Shown here piece by piece: positions 7,589-13,335 of a stretch of DNA of 18,291 nt. The notes under the pieces are model-generated. The model saw only the letters and a program-made list of their open reading frames with translations, had not been told where the DNA came from and did no database searches. A program made the translations under genes and the position numbers. Every line of letters starts with the position of its first letter. Within the stretch, counting starts at the first letter, position 1. The DNA comes from JAUSNA01 sp964568885. GTDB lineage: Bacteria > Patescibacteriota > Microgenomatia > Levybacterales > GWA1-39-11. Location: contig CAZMSF010000021.1 in the NCBI GenBank assembly GCA_964568885.1, forward strand, positions 1-18,291, written 5' to 3'.

Positions 7589-8371
7589 TTATTTTTTAAG
7601 TTCTTGCTCGATAACTGCCTTTATCGACTCATATGGTTGGGCTCCCACAAGTTGAGTCCCGTTGACGTAGAATGTCGGAGTGCCGGAAACTCCTACCGAT
7701 TGGCCAAGAGCCAAATCATCGCTTACATTTTTGTCGTATTTTTTGCTATCAAGACACGAGCTGAATTGTGAAGTGTCCATTCCGAGAGTTCCTGCAGCCT
7801 GGGCAAGCTTATCTGTGACATACATTGAGGTGTCTGTTTCAGGTGGTTGGTTTTTGTAGAGCCATTCGTAGTATTCCCAGAATTTCCCTTGCTCGTTTGC
7901 GCATTCGGCTGCGTTTGCAGCTATGGTTGAGGCTGGACCCAAAAATGCATAGTTTCGGAATTCAAAGCTTGCTTTCCCCGTATCAACATAATCTTTAAAC
8001 ATCTGAGGTTCCGTTTCGGTAAAGACCTTCTCACAGAAAGGGCATCTAAAATCTGCAAATTCTACTATTTTTACCTTGGCATTGGCATTTCCTTTCAGGG
8101 GAAGGCGGGCATTCGCAAGCTTTTTCTTTGATTCGTCCGCGTTTGGCGCTACTGGCGCTTGGGGCTGTTGAGCTTGAGGTGCCGCAGTTGGGACATTAGC
8201 TGTTGTTCCAATTCCCTTTTGAAGCGCTTCCACTTTCCCAAATAAATATCCGATAACAAGAAATGCGATTAAAAGAAGCATATATACAAGTTTTGTACCT
8301 ATGGTTTGAAGAGGAGTGTTCATGATGACGCTGCTCAATGTTGCTTTTCCGGAAGTTTTACGCACTGGCAT
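7589..8371 (-). CDS. DsbA-family thiol-disulfide oxidoreductase, membrane anchored
   Basis: Thioredoxin-fold protein expected to make or rearrange disulfides in exported proteins outside the membrane. The 260 residues have a cytoplasmic N-terminus, one transmembrane helix or uncleaved signal (29-46), a Pro/Ala/Gln-rich linker (about 57-80) and a DsbA/Thioredoxin_4 domain with FADFRCPFC (active-site C110-P-F-C113) and the cis-proline loop GVSGTPTFYVNG (P222). C157 and C186 are spaced as in relatives where they may form a structural disulfide. The open frame extends upstream to 8488, but ATG 8371 is chosen because a TTGACA/CATATT promoter ends 7 bases before it; ATG 8323 is another possibility. 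Downstream and co-transcribed is a CxxC membrane protein that may be its redox partner. Confidence 0.93.
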   Translation of the reverse strand: MPVRKTSGKATLSSVIMNTPLQTIGTKLVYMLLLIAFLVIGYLFGKVEALQKGIGTTANVPTAAPQAQQPQAPVAPNADESKKKLANARLPLKGNANAKVKIVEFADFRCPFCEKVFTETEPQMFKDYVDTGKASFEFRNYAFLGPASTIAANAAECANEQGKFWEYYEWLYKNQPPETDTSMYVTDKLAQAAGTLGMDTSQFSSCLDSKKYDKNVSDDLALGQSVGVSGTPTFYVNGTQLVGAQPYESIKAVIEQELKK

Positions 8372-8378
8372 ATGCCCC

Positions 8379-8407
8379 AATATGCCAGATTTTTTATTCC
8401 ATGTCAA
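8379..8407 (-). promoter_or_regulatory. Promoter of the dsbA-like operon (leaderless)
   Basis: On the minus strand, a perfect -35 TTGACA (8407-8402), a 17-base spacer and a -10 CATATT (8384-8379, 4 of 6 matches) end 7 bases before ATG 8371. Transcription should start at or within a base or two of the start codon. Confidence 0.65.
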
Positions 8408-8439
8408 GCTGTTTCTTATAAGTAACTTACGGAATATTA

Positions 8440-8468
8440 TTGTTATTAAGCTAATTTTTTGGTATAGT
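8440..8468 (+). promoter_or_regulatory. Promoter of the UMP kinase gene
   Basis: TTGTTA (8440-8445), a 17-base spacer and TATAGT (8463-8468), preceded by TGG at 8460-8462, give an extended -10 promoter. The predicted start near 8475 gives a leader of about 50 bases, unlike the leaderless neighbours. It is divergent from the dsbA-like promoter, with the two -35 boxes about 30 bases apart. Confidence 0.6.
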
Positions 8469-8481
8469 AACAAAAAGTAAA

Positions 8482-8538
8482 ATGCCACAACAGGTTTTTT
8501 TGACCTGTTTTTTTGCGGGTAAATATGAGCAGCAATAA
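8482..8538 (+). CDS. Candidate 18-codon leader peptide upstream of pyrH
   Basis: An ATG at 8482 opens an 18-codon frame (MPQQVFLTC, then FFAGKYEQQ) ending with TAA at 8536-8538, overlapping the UMP kinase start (8525) in another frame by 14 bases. It begins about 7 bases after the predicted transcription start and its codons 3-11 span the terminator-like hairpin at 8489-8509. A ribosome on this frame would prevent the hairpin from folding, as in E. coli pyrL/pyrBI attenuation. A frame this short can arise by chance, so this is a hypothesis from position, not from homology. Confidence 0.35.
   Translation: MPQQVFLTCFFAGKYEQQ
8489..8514 (+). terminator. Terminator-like attenuator hairpin in the pyrH leader
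   Basis: AACAGGT (8489-8495) pairs perfectly with ACCTGTT (8503-8509) around a T-rich loop, followed by T to 8514, giving U-runs both in the loop and after the stem. The stem has only three G-C pairs, so termination would be modest. It lies between the promoter and ATG 8525, so it cannot end an upstream gene and is best explained as an attenuator. Confidence 0.5.
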
Positions 8539-9235
8539 AGACAAAATAGTGCTTTCCTTGGGCGGCTCACTTGTTGTTCCCGAAGGTGGTATCAATGTCG
8601 ATTTTCTCTCCGATTTCAATAAGTTCGTACGGCAAAGCATAAAAGATACTCCCGATAGGCAATTTTTTATCGTCGTTGGTGGAGGAACAATTGCACGGCA
8701 TTATAGGGATGCAGGAGAAAAAGTACTGGGTCACGAGCTTACTCCCGAGGATTTGGATTGGCTCGGCATTCATGCGACAAGGCTCAATGCCCAGCTTATA
8801 AGAACTATTTTCCGAGATATTGCCCATCCACACATTTTGAAGCACTACGAAATCATACGAAAAGTCGATGAGCCGGTTGTCGTTGCCGCGGGGTGGAAGC
8901 CAGGGTGGTCAACCGATTTTTGTGCGACGCTCGTTTGTGACGATTACAATGTTACAAAAATCATCAATATGAGCAATATTGATATGGTCTATGAAAAAGA
9001 TCCGAAAGAGTTTCCCCAAGCAAAACCAATTGAAGAAGCGACATGGCCGGAATTCCGTGAGCTTGTAGGGGATAAATGGGTTCCCGGTATGAATGCACCT
9101 TTTGACCCGATTGCCGCAAAGAATTCTCAGGAATTAGGTCTTACGACCGTTATTTTGAACGGAAAAAATTTGGATAATCTTCAGAACTATCTCGATGGTA
9201 AAGAATTCGTAGGAACAATTATTAAGGGTGCGTAA
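8525..9235 (+). CDS. pyrH: UMP kinase, archaeal-type PyrH
   Basis: Amino-acid-kinase-fold enzyme phosphorylating UMP to UDP with ATP, feeding UTP and CTP synthesis in the cytoplasm. The 236 residues show the N-terminal K7 and SLGGS (11-15), the VVGGG loop (50-54), the nucleotide region GWKPGWSTD (123-131) and DMVYEKDP (143-150). The GWKPGxSTD pattern and overall sequence resemble the archaeal UMP kinase subfamily more than the E. coli type, an assignment made by eye. The frame can be read from TTG 8513, but ATG 8525 gives the natural N-terminus just before the kinase fold. A leader with hairpin and small open frame precedes it, suggesting attenuation control. The next gene starts 29 bases downstream with its own -10 box. 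Confidence 0.92.
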   Translation: MSSNKDKIVLSLGGSLVVPEGGINVDFLSDFNKFVRQSIKDTPDRQFFIVVGGGTIARHYRDAGEKVLGHELTPEDLDWLGIHATRLNAQLIRTIFRDIAHPHILKHYEIIRKVDEPVVVAAGWKPGWSTDFCATLVCDDYNVTKIINMSNIDMVYEKDPKEFPQAKPIEEATWPEFRELVGDKWVPGMNAPFDPIAAKNSQELGLTTVILNGKNLDNLQNYLDGKEFVGTIIKGA

Positions 9236-9252
9236 ATTGACCATAGTTGTAG

Positions 9253-9258
9253 TACACT
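9253..9258 (+). promoter_or_regulatory. -10-like TACACT, leaderless start of nnrD
   Basis: TACACT (4 of 6 matches to TATAAT) ends 6 bases before ATG 9265. TTGACC at 9237-9242 is only 10 bases upstream, too close for a standard -35, so support is weaker than for other promoters here. The spacing to the ATG matches the leaderless pattern of the window. Confidence 0.4.
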
Positions 9259-9264
9259 AACCTT

Positions 9265-10083
9265 ATGCATGAATTCGACCCTTCGATTCTTACATCTTTA
9301 TACATTCCTTCAGCTCCTTCCCATAAAGGTCAAAACGGCAAAGTGATGCTCATTGCCGGCTCAAAATTGTTTCATGCCGCCAGCATCTGGCCGTTGACTG
9401 TAATTTCCCGCATGGTCGATATGGTGTTTTATGCGTCGGTGGCGGAGAACAATGAGCTTATCCTTAAAATGAAGGAGCAGTTTTTAAATGGAATAGTCAT
9501 TCCAAGGGAAAATATCGACAGCTATATTGCCGAGGCGGACTGCATTCTTATCGGGCCAGGAATGCCTCGTGAAGAGGGGATACGGGAGGGGGACGATGAC
9601 ACAAAAGTTCTGACTGAAAGCTTGCTTAAAAAATACAAAGAGAAGAAATGGGTCATTGACGGTGGTAGCTTGCAAACTATCTCGCCCGAAATGTTACCAC
9701 GAACCGCAATAATCACCCCCCATAAAGGTGAATTTCAAAAGCTTTTTGGGATGGAGGCAAATGGGTCGACGGTAAGCGAAATGGCAAAGAAATACAATAT
9801 CGTTATCCTTTCAAAAGGCGAAGAAGATATTATAGGTTCTGCAACCGAAACGGTTGTCGTGAAAGGAGGAAATGCAGGTATGACAAAAGGAGGAACAGGG
9901 GATGTTCTGGCTGGGTTGGTTGCTTCTCTATATGCGAAAAATGACGCGTTCCTCTCGGCATGCGCCGCCTCATATATCAACAAAAAAGCGGGAGATAGTC
10001 TGTTTCAAAGAGTTGGATTTTACTTCAACGCCTCGGATTTGGCTGATGAAATTCCGGAGGTTTTAAAAAGACTTGTTTTGTAG
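9265..10083 (+). CDS. nnrD: ADP/ATP-dependent NAD(P)H-hydrate dehydratase (YjeF C-terminal type)
   Basis: Metabolite-repair enzyme of the ribokinase-like fold that converts damaged hydrated NAD(P)H back to NAD(P)H using a nucleotide. The 272 residues carry HKGQNGK (20-26) followed by the Rossmann-like MLIAGS, CILIGPG (93-99), the TPHKGEF motif (151-157) and the phosphate-binding catalytic motif GGTGD (209-213), preceded by KGGNAGM. Length fits the dehydratase domain alone; the epimerase NnrE, often fused in bacteria, is absent from the window. ATG 9265 follows the UMP kinase stop by 29 bases and a TACACT box by 6. The 3' end contains the -35 of the next gene. Other ribokinase-fold sugar kinases are unlikely given the TPHKGEF and GGNAG motifs. 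Confidence 0.93.
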   Translation: MHEFDPSILTSLYIPSAPSHKGQNGKVMLIAGSKLFHAASIWPLTVISRMVDMVFYASVAENNELILKMKEQFLNGIVIPRENIDSYIAEADCILIGPGMPREEGIREGDDDTKVLTESLLKKYKEKKWVIDGGSLQTISPEMLPRTAIITPHKGEFQKLFGMEANGSTVSEMAKKYNIVILSKGEEDIIGSATETVVVKGGNAGMTKGGTGDVLAGLVASLYAKNDAFLSACAASYINKKAGDSLFQRVGFYFNASDLADEIPEVLKRLVL

Positions 10084-10100
10084 TCTTTTTTATTTATAAT
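10073..10100 (+). promoter_or_regulatory. Promoter of the 75-residue orphan (leaderless)
   Basis: TTGTTT (10073-10078), a 16-base spacer and a perfect TATAAT (10095-10100) end 6 bases before ATG 10107. The -35 lies within the last codons of nnrD. Confidence 0.6.
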
Positions 10101-10106
10101 GCCAAT

Positions 10107-10334
10107 ATGGCAAGTTCTGAAGGGGACAGGAGACATAATCCGACTAGGACTGAGATTCCAAATACGTTTATTGATTTGGGCAAGCTTTTCGATGAAGATT
10201 CAAGAAGAGAATATATGGATTTTCCAAAGACGAGAAGGGTACCAAATAGCCATATTGCGACAGCAGGGCTTGGGGAAGAATATCTCCAATCCGAACTTCA
10301 AGATGGTAACGATGAAGATTTTATGATTGGGTAG
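10107..10334 (+). CDS. Small acidic protein of unknown function
   Basis: Not recognised. The 75 residues are hydrophilic, with an Arg-rich start (GDRRHNPTRTE) and a strongly acidic C-terminus (QDGNDEDF), no cysteine, no signal peptide and no membrane helix; much of it may be disordered. Support for a real gene is a perfect TATAAT with a plausible -35 and leaderless spacing to this ATG. A same-length frame opens at 10099, but that ATG overlaps the -10 box. It converges on recF with 22 bases between the ends; a T-run at 10341-10347 lies there without a convincing stem. Confidence 0.6.
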   Translation: MASSEGDRRHNPTRTEIPNTFIDLGKLFDEDSRREYMDFPKTRRVPNSHIATAGLGEEYLQSELQDGNDEDFMIG

Positions 10335-10356
10335 TGAGAATTTTTTTGGTAGACTA

Positions 10357-11403
10357 CTACAATTCAATAATTCCAACTTCTTCTTTTTTCAAAATCTTTT
10401 CAGGGACGAATTCTTTATGAGTTGTTGTGAGGATTGTCTGCTGGTGTGGCAGTAGGTCAAGGACTCTATGGATATTTGTGTTATCAAGCTCGGAAAAAAT
10501 GTCGTCTAAGAGAAGAGTGGGGGTTTGTCCGGTTTTTTCCTTGATGAAGAACGTTTCCAGGATTTTCATTTGGAGGATGGTTAAGCGTTGCTCGCCACGC
10601 GATCCGAATTCTGCAATAGGCTTTTCAGTATTGGGGAAGTGAAAGAAGAAGTCGTCACGGTTGGGTCCTACGAGGGTTGTTGCCGAGGCGCGTTCGGCAT
10701 CGTAATATTTGTCGAGCCGTTCACGTGTTATGGTGCTTTTATCATAAAAAACATCAAACCTAAAAACCTCCTTTTCATGCCTATTAATATACTCGACAAA
10801 TTGCTCCCGCGCGCCTGTTAAAACTCCTCCGTTTTGAATCAAGATGTTGTCCCAATACTCAAAATCACCGTCGTTAAAATGCTTTTTTCCTTCCCGAAGA
10901 AGATAGAGCATTCTATTTCGATGTTTTAACGCCTTTTCATAAATGGTGAGTGCTATCCGGTACTTTTTATCGGTCTGGCACAGCACCGAGTTGATATAAT
11001 TTCGCCTTAAAGATGGGGAATCGGTTATGATCTCTAAATCCTCGGGTGTAAAAAGAACAGAGAGGAAGCGCGCGGTGAAATCAACTTGCCGTCTGGCAAC
11101 ATTATTTACCAGAAACTTCTTTGAAGACCTTTGTTCCGTTTTCCCCAAAATAACGACCAGAGAATCCGCCCCTTCCTCACCCTCAACACTAGCTTCAATT
11201 CGGGCAAAGTCGTGTCCTTCGGTTATGACGTCAATGTCTCTCTCTGCTTTAAAGCTTTTTCCGTGCGAGAGGAATTGTATGGCTTCAAGAATGGAGGTTT
11301 TCCCAACGGTATTTTTTCCTATAACAACGGTTGTGATAGGAAAAACAAAATGAGCATTTTTGTGGTTGCGAAAACTTTTGAGAGTAAGGGAAAGAAGAGG
11401 CAT
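10357..11403 (-). CDS. recF: DNA replication and repair protein RecF
   Basis: SMC/ABC-like ATPase that, with RecO and RecR, loads RecA at single-strand gaps. The 348 residues have N-terminal SLTLKSFRNH, Walker A GKNTVGKT (29-36), a RecF-type middle region (LFTPEDLEII, 117-126; RRNYIN, 133-138), GPNRDDF (246-252), the signature SRGEQR (268-273), Walker B LLLDD (297-301) and D-loop SELD (304-307). Length is standard. Walker A has Thr where bacterial RecF normally has Gly after Asn, and the signature is SRGEQR where SxGQQR is usual; both still fit a working ATPase. It follows the small membrane protein gene by 22 bases and is probably co-transcribed; TATATT 10 bases before the ATG could add a second promoter. 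No dnaA, dnaN or gyrB is next to it, unlike the common dnaA-dnaN-recF order. Confidence 0.95.
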   Translation of the reverse strand: MPLLSLTLKSFRNHKNAHFVFPITTVVIGKNTVGKTSILEAIQFLSHGKSFKAERDIDVITEGHDFARIEASVEGEEGADSLVVILGKTEQRSSKKFLVNNVARRQVDFTARFLSVLFTPEDLEIITDSPSLRRNYINSVLCQTDKKYRIALTIYEKALKHRNRMLYLLREGKKHFNDGDFEYWDNILIQNGGVLTGAREQFVEYINRHEKEVFRFDVFYDKSTITRERLDKYYDAERASATTLVGPNRDDFFFHFPNTEKPIAEFGSRGEQRLTILQMKILETFFIKEKTGQTPTLLLDDIFSELDNTNIHRVLDLLPHQQTILTTTHKEFVPEKILKKEEVGIIEL

Positions 11404-11425
11404 TATGTGAGCTAATATATCACAA

Positions 11426-11698
11426 TTAACTCTTTTCTTCTTTTGCTTGCATGCGGCGGAGGATTTTCGAGAGCTGATAGGTTACGAATACGGCAAGTGC
11501 TGTAACAACAACCGCATAAATGATAAGAGAGGTGATTTTTCCTCCGCTTGGGAGCCAGGTTTTGACGTAGGTATCAACTATTTCTTGAATCAATGAATTC
11601 CACGCAAGAGCGGCAACCAGCCCGAAGGCTGCGGTTGCAAGAGTGAGCATCTGGCTTACTATTTCAATATGCAATTTGTTTTGTGAACCTTTTGCCAT
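11426..11698 (-). CDS. Small two-helix membrane protein, DUF5654-like
   Basis: The 90 residues have a short hydrophilic N-terminus, a first hydrophobic segment (about 17-36, with AFGLVAALAWNSLI), a polar loop with Pro-Ser-Gly-Gly, a second helix (about 55-77) and a Lys/Arg/Glu-rich tail. The LAALAWN-type segment resembles DUF5654, a family of short proteins in archaea and candidate-phyla bacteria; this is from memory of the pattern, not a search. Function is unknown; topology suggests both ends on the same side of the membrane. It is first in a probable two-gene unit with recF. A weak minus-strand promoter (TTGTAT, 17 bases, TTTTAT) lies in the 79-base region shared with the divergent Fic gene. 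No Shine-Dalgarno is seen. Confidence 0.8.
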   Translation of the reverse strand: MAKGSQNKLHIEIVSQMLTLATAAFGLVAALAWNSLIQEIVDTYVKTWLPSGGKITSLIIYAVVVTALAVFVTYQLSKILRRMQAKEEKS

Positions 11699-11743
11699 CT
11701 GTAATTTTTCTGTCGCAAATAAATAAAACCTTGACTTATATTA

Positions 11744-11752
11744 TGATACAAT
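11744..11752 (+). promoter_or_regulatory. Extended -10 promoter of the Fic gene
   Basis: TGA followed by TACAAT gives an extended -10 (TGn plus 5 of 6 matches). No good -35 lies 17 bases upstream. The start near 11759 gives a leader of about 19 bases before ATG 11778, with no Shine-Dalgarno site. Confidence 0.5.
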
Positions 11753-11777
11753 ATGTGAGTTCAAATCTCAACCCGCT

Positions 11778-12812
11778 ATGTACAGACCCGCCTTTTCAAT
11801 AACGAATAAAATTCTAAAGAATATCGGAGAAATTGAGGCTGCCAAAGAAGTAATAGAGCATGCGCCCCTTTTGCCCTATTGGGAAAAAAAGTTTCAGGAC
11901 GATGCGATACTTCGTACCACTCATTACGGAACGCATATTGAAGGCAATGAACTGTCTCTCATTCAGGTCCAAAAAGTTCTTGATGGAGAGCGCATTGTTG
12001 CTCGGGACAGGGACGTTCAGGAAATTATCAATTATAGAAAAGTCATAGAATTTATTGGCAAAAAAAAAGATATTGCCATTGATGAAGATACAATTTTGGG
12101 TCTTCATAAGCTAACGGTTGAGAAAATTCTTGACGATGAGTTGTCGGGAAGATATCGCGAAAAAGAGGTAGTCATTCGTAATAGTATTACCGGTGAAGTG
12201 TCATTCCGTCCCCCACGTGCAGTTGAAGTTGAATGGCAGATGAAAGATTTGATTGATTTTATCCGCGATGAGAAAGAACTTCATCCGGTTTTAAAATCCG
12301 GCATCGTTCATTACGAATTCGTTAGAATTCATCCCTTTTTGGATGGGAATGGAAGGGTGGGAAGAGCATTATCAATGCTTGTTCTTTTTGCCGAAGGGTA
12401 TGATATACGGGAATTCTTCTCGCTTGAAGAGCATTTTGACCGGAATGCCGAAGACTATTATAAATCGCTTCAAAGCGTTGCATTAAATAATGGCGATGTG
12501 ACAGCATGGCTTGAATATTTTACGGAATGTTTGGCAGTCGAACTTTCAAAAATCAAAGAAAAAATCGAGCACATCTCAATTGACAGCAAGTTAAAAGAGA
12601 AGTTGGGAGGGGCACCGGTAATGTTGACAGAGCGACAGTTAAAAGTTATCGAGTATATACAGGAAGTAGGATACTTGGAGAACAAGGTCTTTGCTTCACT
12701 ATTTCCGGATGTGTCCGAAGACACAGCCCTTCGCGAGGTACAGGATTTGGTAAAGAAAGGTATAATCGTGAAACGTGGAAAGACAAAAGGCGTCAAGTAT
12801 TTAATGGCATAA
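11778..12812 (+). CDS. Fic-domain AMPylator with C-terminal winged helix
   Basis: Fic enzymes transfer AMP, or sometimes other phosphate groups, from nucleotides to Ser/Thr/Tyr of target proteins. The 344 residues contain an N-terminal helical region with THIEGN (52-57) resembling the inhibitory helix of class II Fic proteins (glutamate E55), the complete active-site loop HPFLDGNGRVGR (185-196) with catalytic H185, and a winged-helix domain (about 283-344, LTERQLKVIEYI onward). This matches the common bacterial Fic plus HTH layout, thought to self-regulate. The inhibitory motif normally has Ser/Thr four residues before the Glu; here that position is Gly51, so inhibition could be weaker. No separate antitoxin gene is next to it. 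It is divergent from the DUF5654-like gene and followed after 10 bases by an orphan. The target is unknown. Confidence 0.94.
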   Translation: MYRPAFSITNKILKNIGEIEAAKEVIEHAPLLPYWEKKFQDDAILRTTHYGTHIEGNELSLIQVQKVLDGERIVARDRDVQEIINYRKVIEFIGKKKDIAIDEDTILGLHKLTVEKILDDELSGRYREKEVVIRNSITGEVSFRPPRAVEVEWQMKDLIDFIRDEKELHPVLKSGIVHYEFVRIHPFLDGNGRVGRALSMLVLFAEGYDIREFFSLEEHFDRNAEDYYKSLQSVALNNGDVTAWLEYFTECLAVELSKIKEKIEHISIDSKLKEKLGGAPVMLTERQLKVIEYIQEVGYLENKVFASLFPDVSEDTALREVQDLVKKGIIVKRGKTKGVKYLMA

Positions 12813-12822
12813 TTATTAAAAT

Positions 12823-13335
12823 ATGGAGCAATTGGATGTCGAGCAAAAAGAAATTTTGAACATGGGAAGAGACTTGACTCCTGCGGAGCATCATTTCTTT
12901 TTGGGAAGTTCCACGGATTACAATGGTACGGTTGTAAACACCGATTCACTGCCTCAATTATTGGAGGATCCGGATTTTTTGACATATTTTCTTACTCCGA
13001 TGGGGATTAATGGGGCTCCAACCGAAGAGCAAATTAGCGCTCTCAATAGAAGGAGGTCACAGGGGTTGGTGCCGCAATTCCCTTTATTTATTCCTCATGA
13101 AAGATGGAGAGAGTTTGTGAATTTTAAACTAAAAATCGGCCTTCCTTCTTATAACCCACAGGAAAAAGGAACTGCCCGGGAATGGCCGGTTGATGTATAT
13201 AATGCCCAAGGAGGGGTGGTGGATTTACGGACAACAGAAGATATCGTTTCAACCGACCCCTATTTGTCGGTAGGTATCGATAAAGAGAGTAATCAATTGA
13301 GAGCAGCTTTTAATGAAAAACCGCAAATGGCATGA
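12823..13335 (+). CDS. Conserved-looking orphan upstream of DNA ligase
   Basis: Not recognised. The 170 residues are soluble, without cysteine, signal peptide or membrane helix, mixed alpha/beta in character, with patches such as DPDFLTYFLTPMGI, FPLFIPHERW and YNPQEKGT. The gene starts 10 bases after the Fic stop, with no Shine-Dalgarno, and its stop overlaps the ligase start (ATGA, 13332-13335), which is good evidence that it is translated and coupled to the ligase. The antisense frame over the same region is longer than expected by chance but lacks this coupling. A ligase-related role is only positional inference. Confidence 0.8.
   Translation: MEQLDVEQKEILNMGRDLTPAEHHFFLGSSTDYNGTVVNTDSLPQLLEDPDFLTYFLTPMGINGAPTEEQISALNRRRSQGLVPQFPLFIPHERWREFVNFKLKIGLPSYNPQEKGTAREWPVDVYNAQGGVVDLRTTEDIVSTDPYLSVGIDKESNQLRAAFNEKPQMA

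Noticed and set aside
8372..8488. Upstream extension of the DsbA-like frame to 8488
   Set aside because: The extension would cover both divergent promoters and adds a sequence unlike an export signal; ATG 8371 follows a good promoter.
10099..10326. Alternative 75-codon plus-strand frame overlapping the small orphan
   Set aside because: Its ATG overlaps the TATAAT box, whereas ATG 10107 lies at the predicted transcription start and gives a hydrophilic, acidic protein with normal codons.
10331..10357. Possible terminator between the small orphan and recF
   Set aside because: Only a 5-bp GTAGT/ACTAC pairing with a 17-base loop; the T-run lies in the loop rather than after a stem.
11731..11752. 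TTGACT plus TACAAT as a full promoter for Fic
   Set aside because: The spacer is only 10 bases, too short for a standard sigma-70-type promoter; the extended -10 alone is kept.
12470..12985. 171-codon minus-strand open frame across the Fic end and the next gene
   Set aside because: It crosses two well-supported plus-strand genes and has no start signal of its own.
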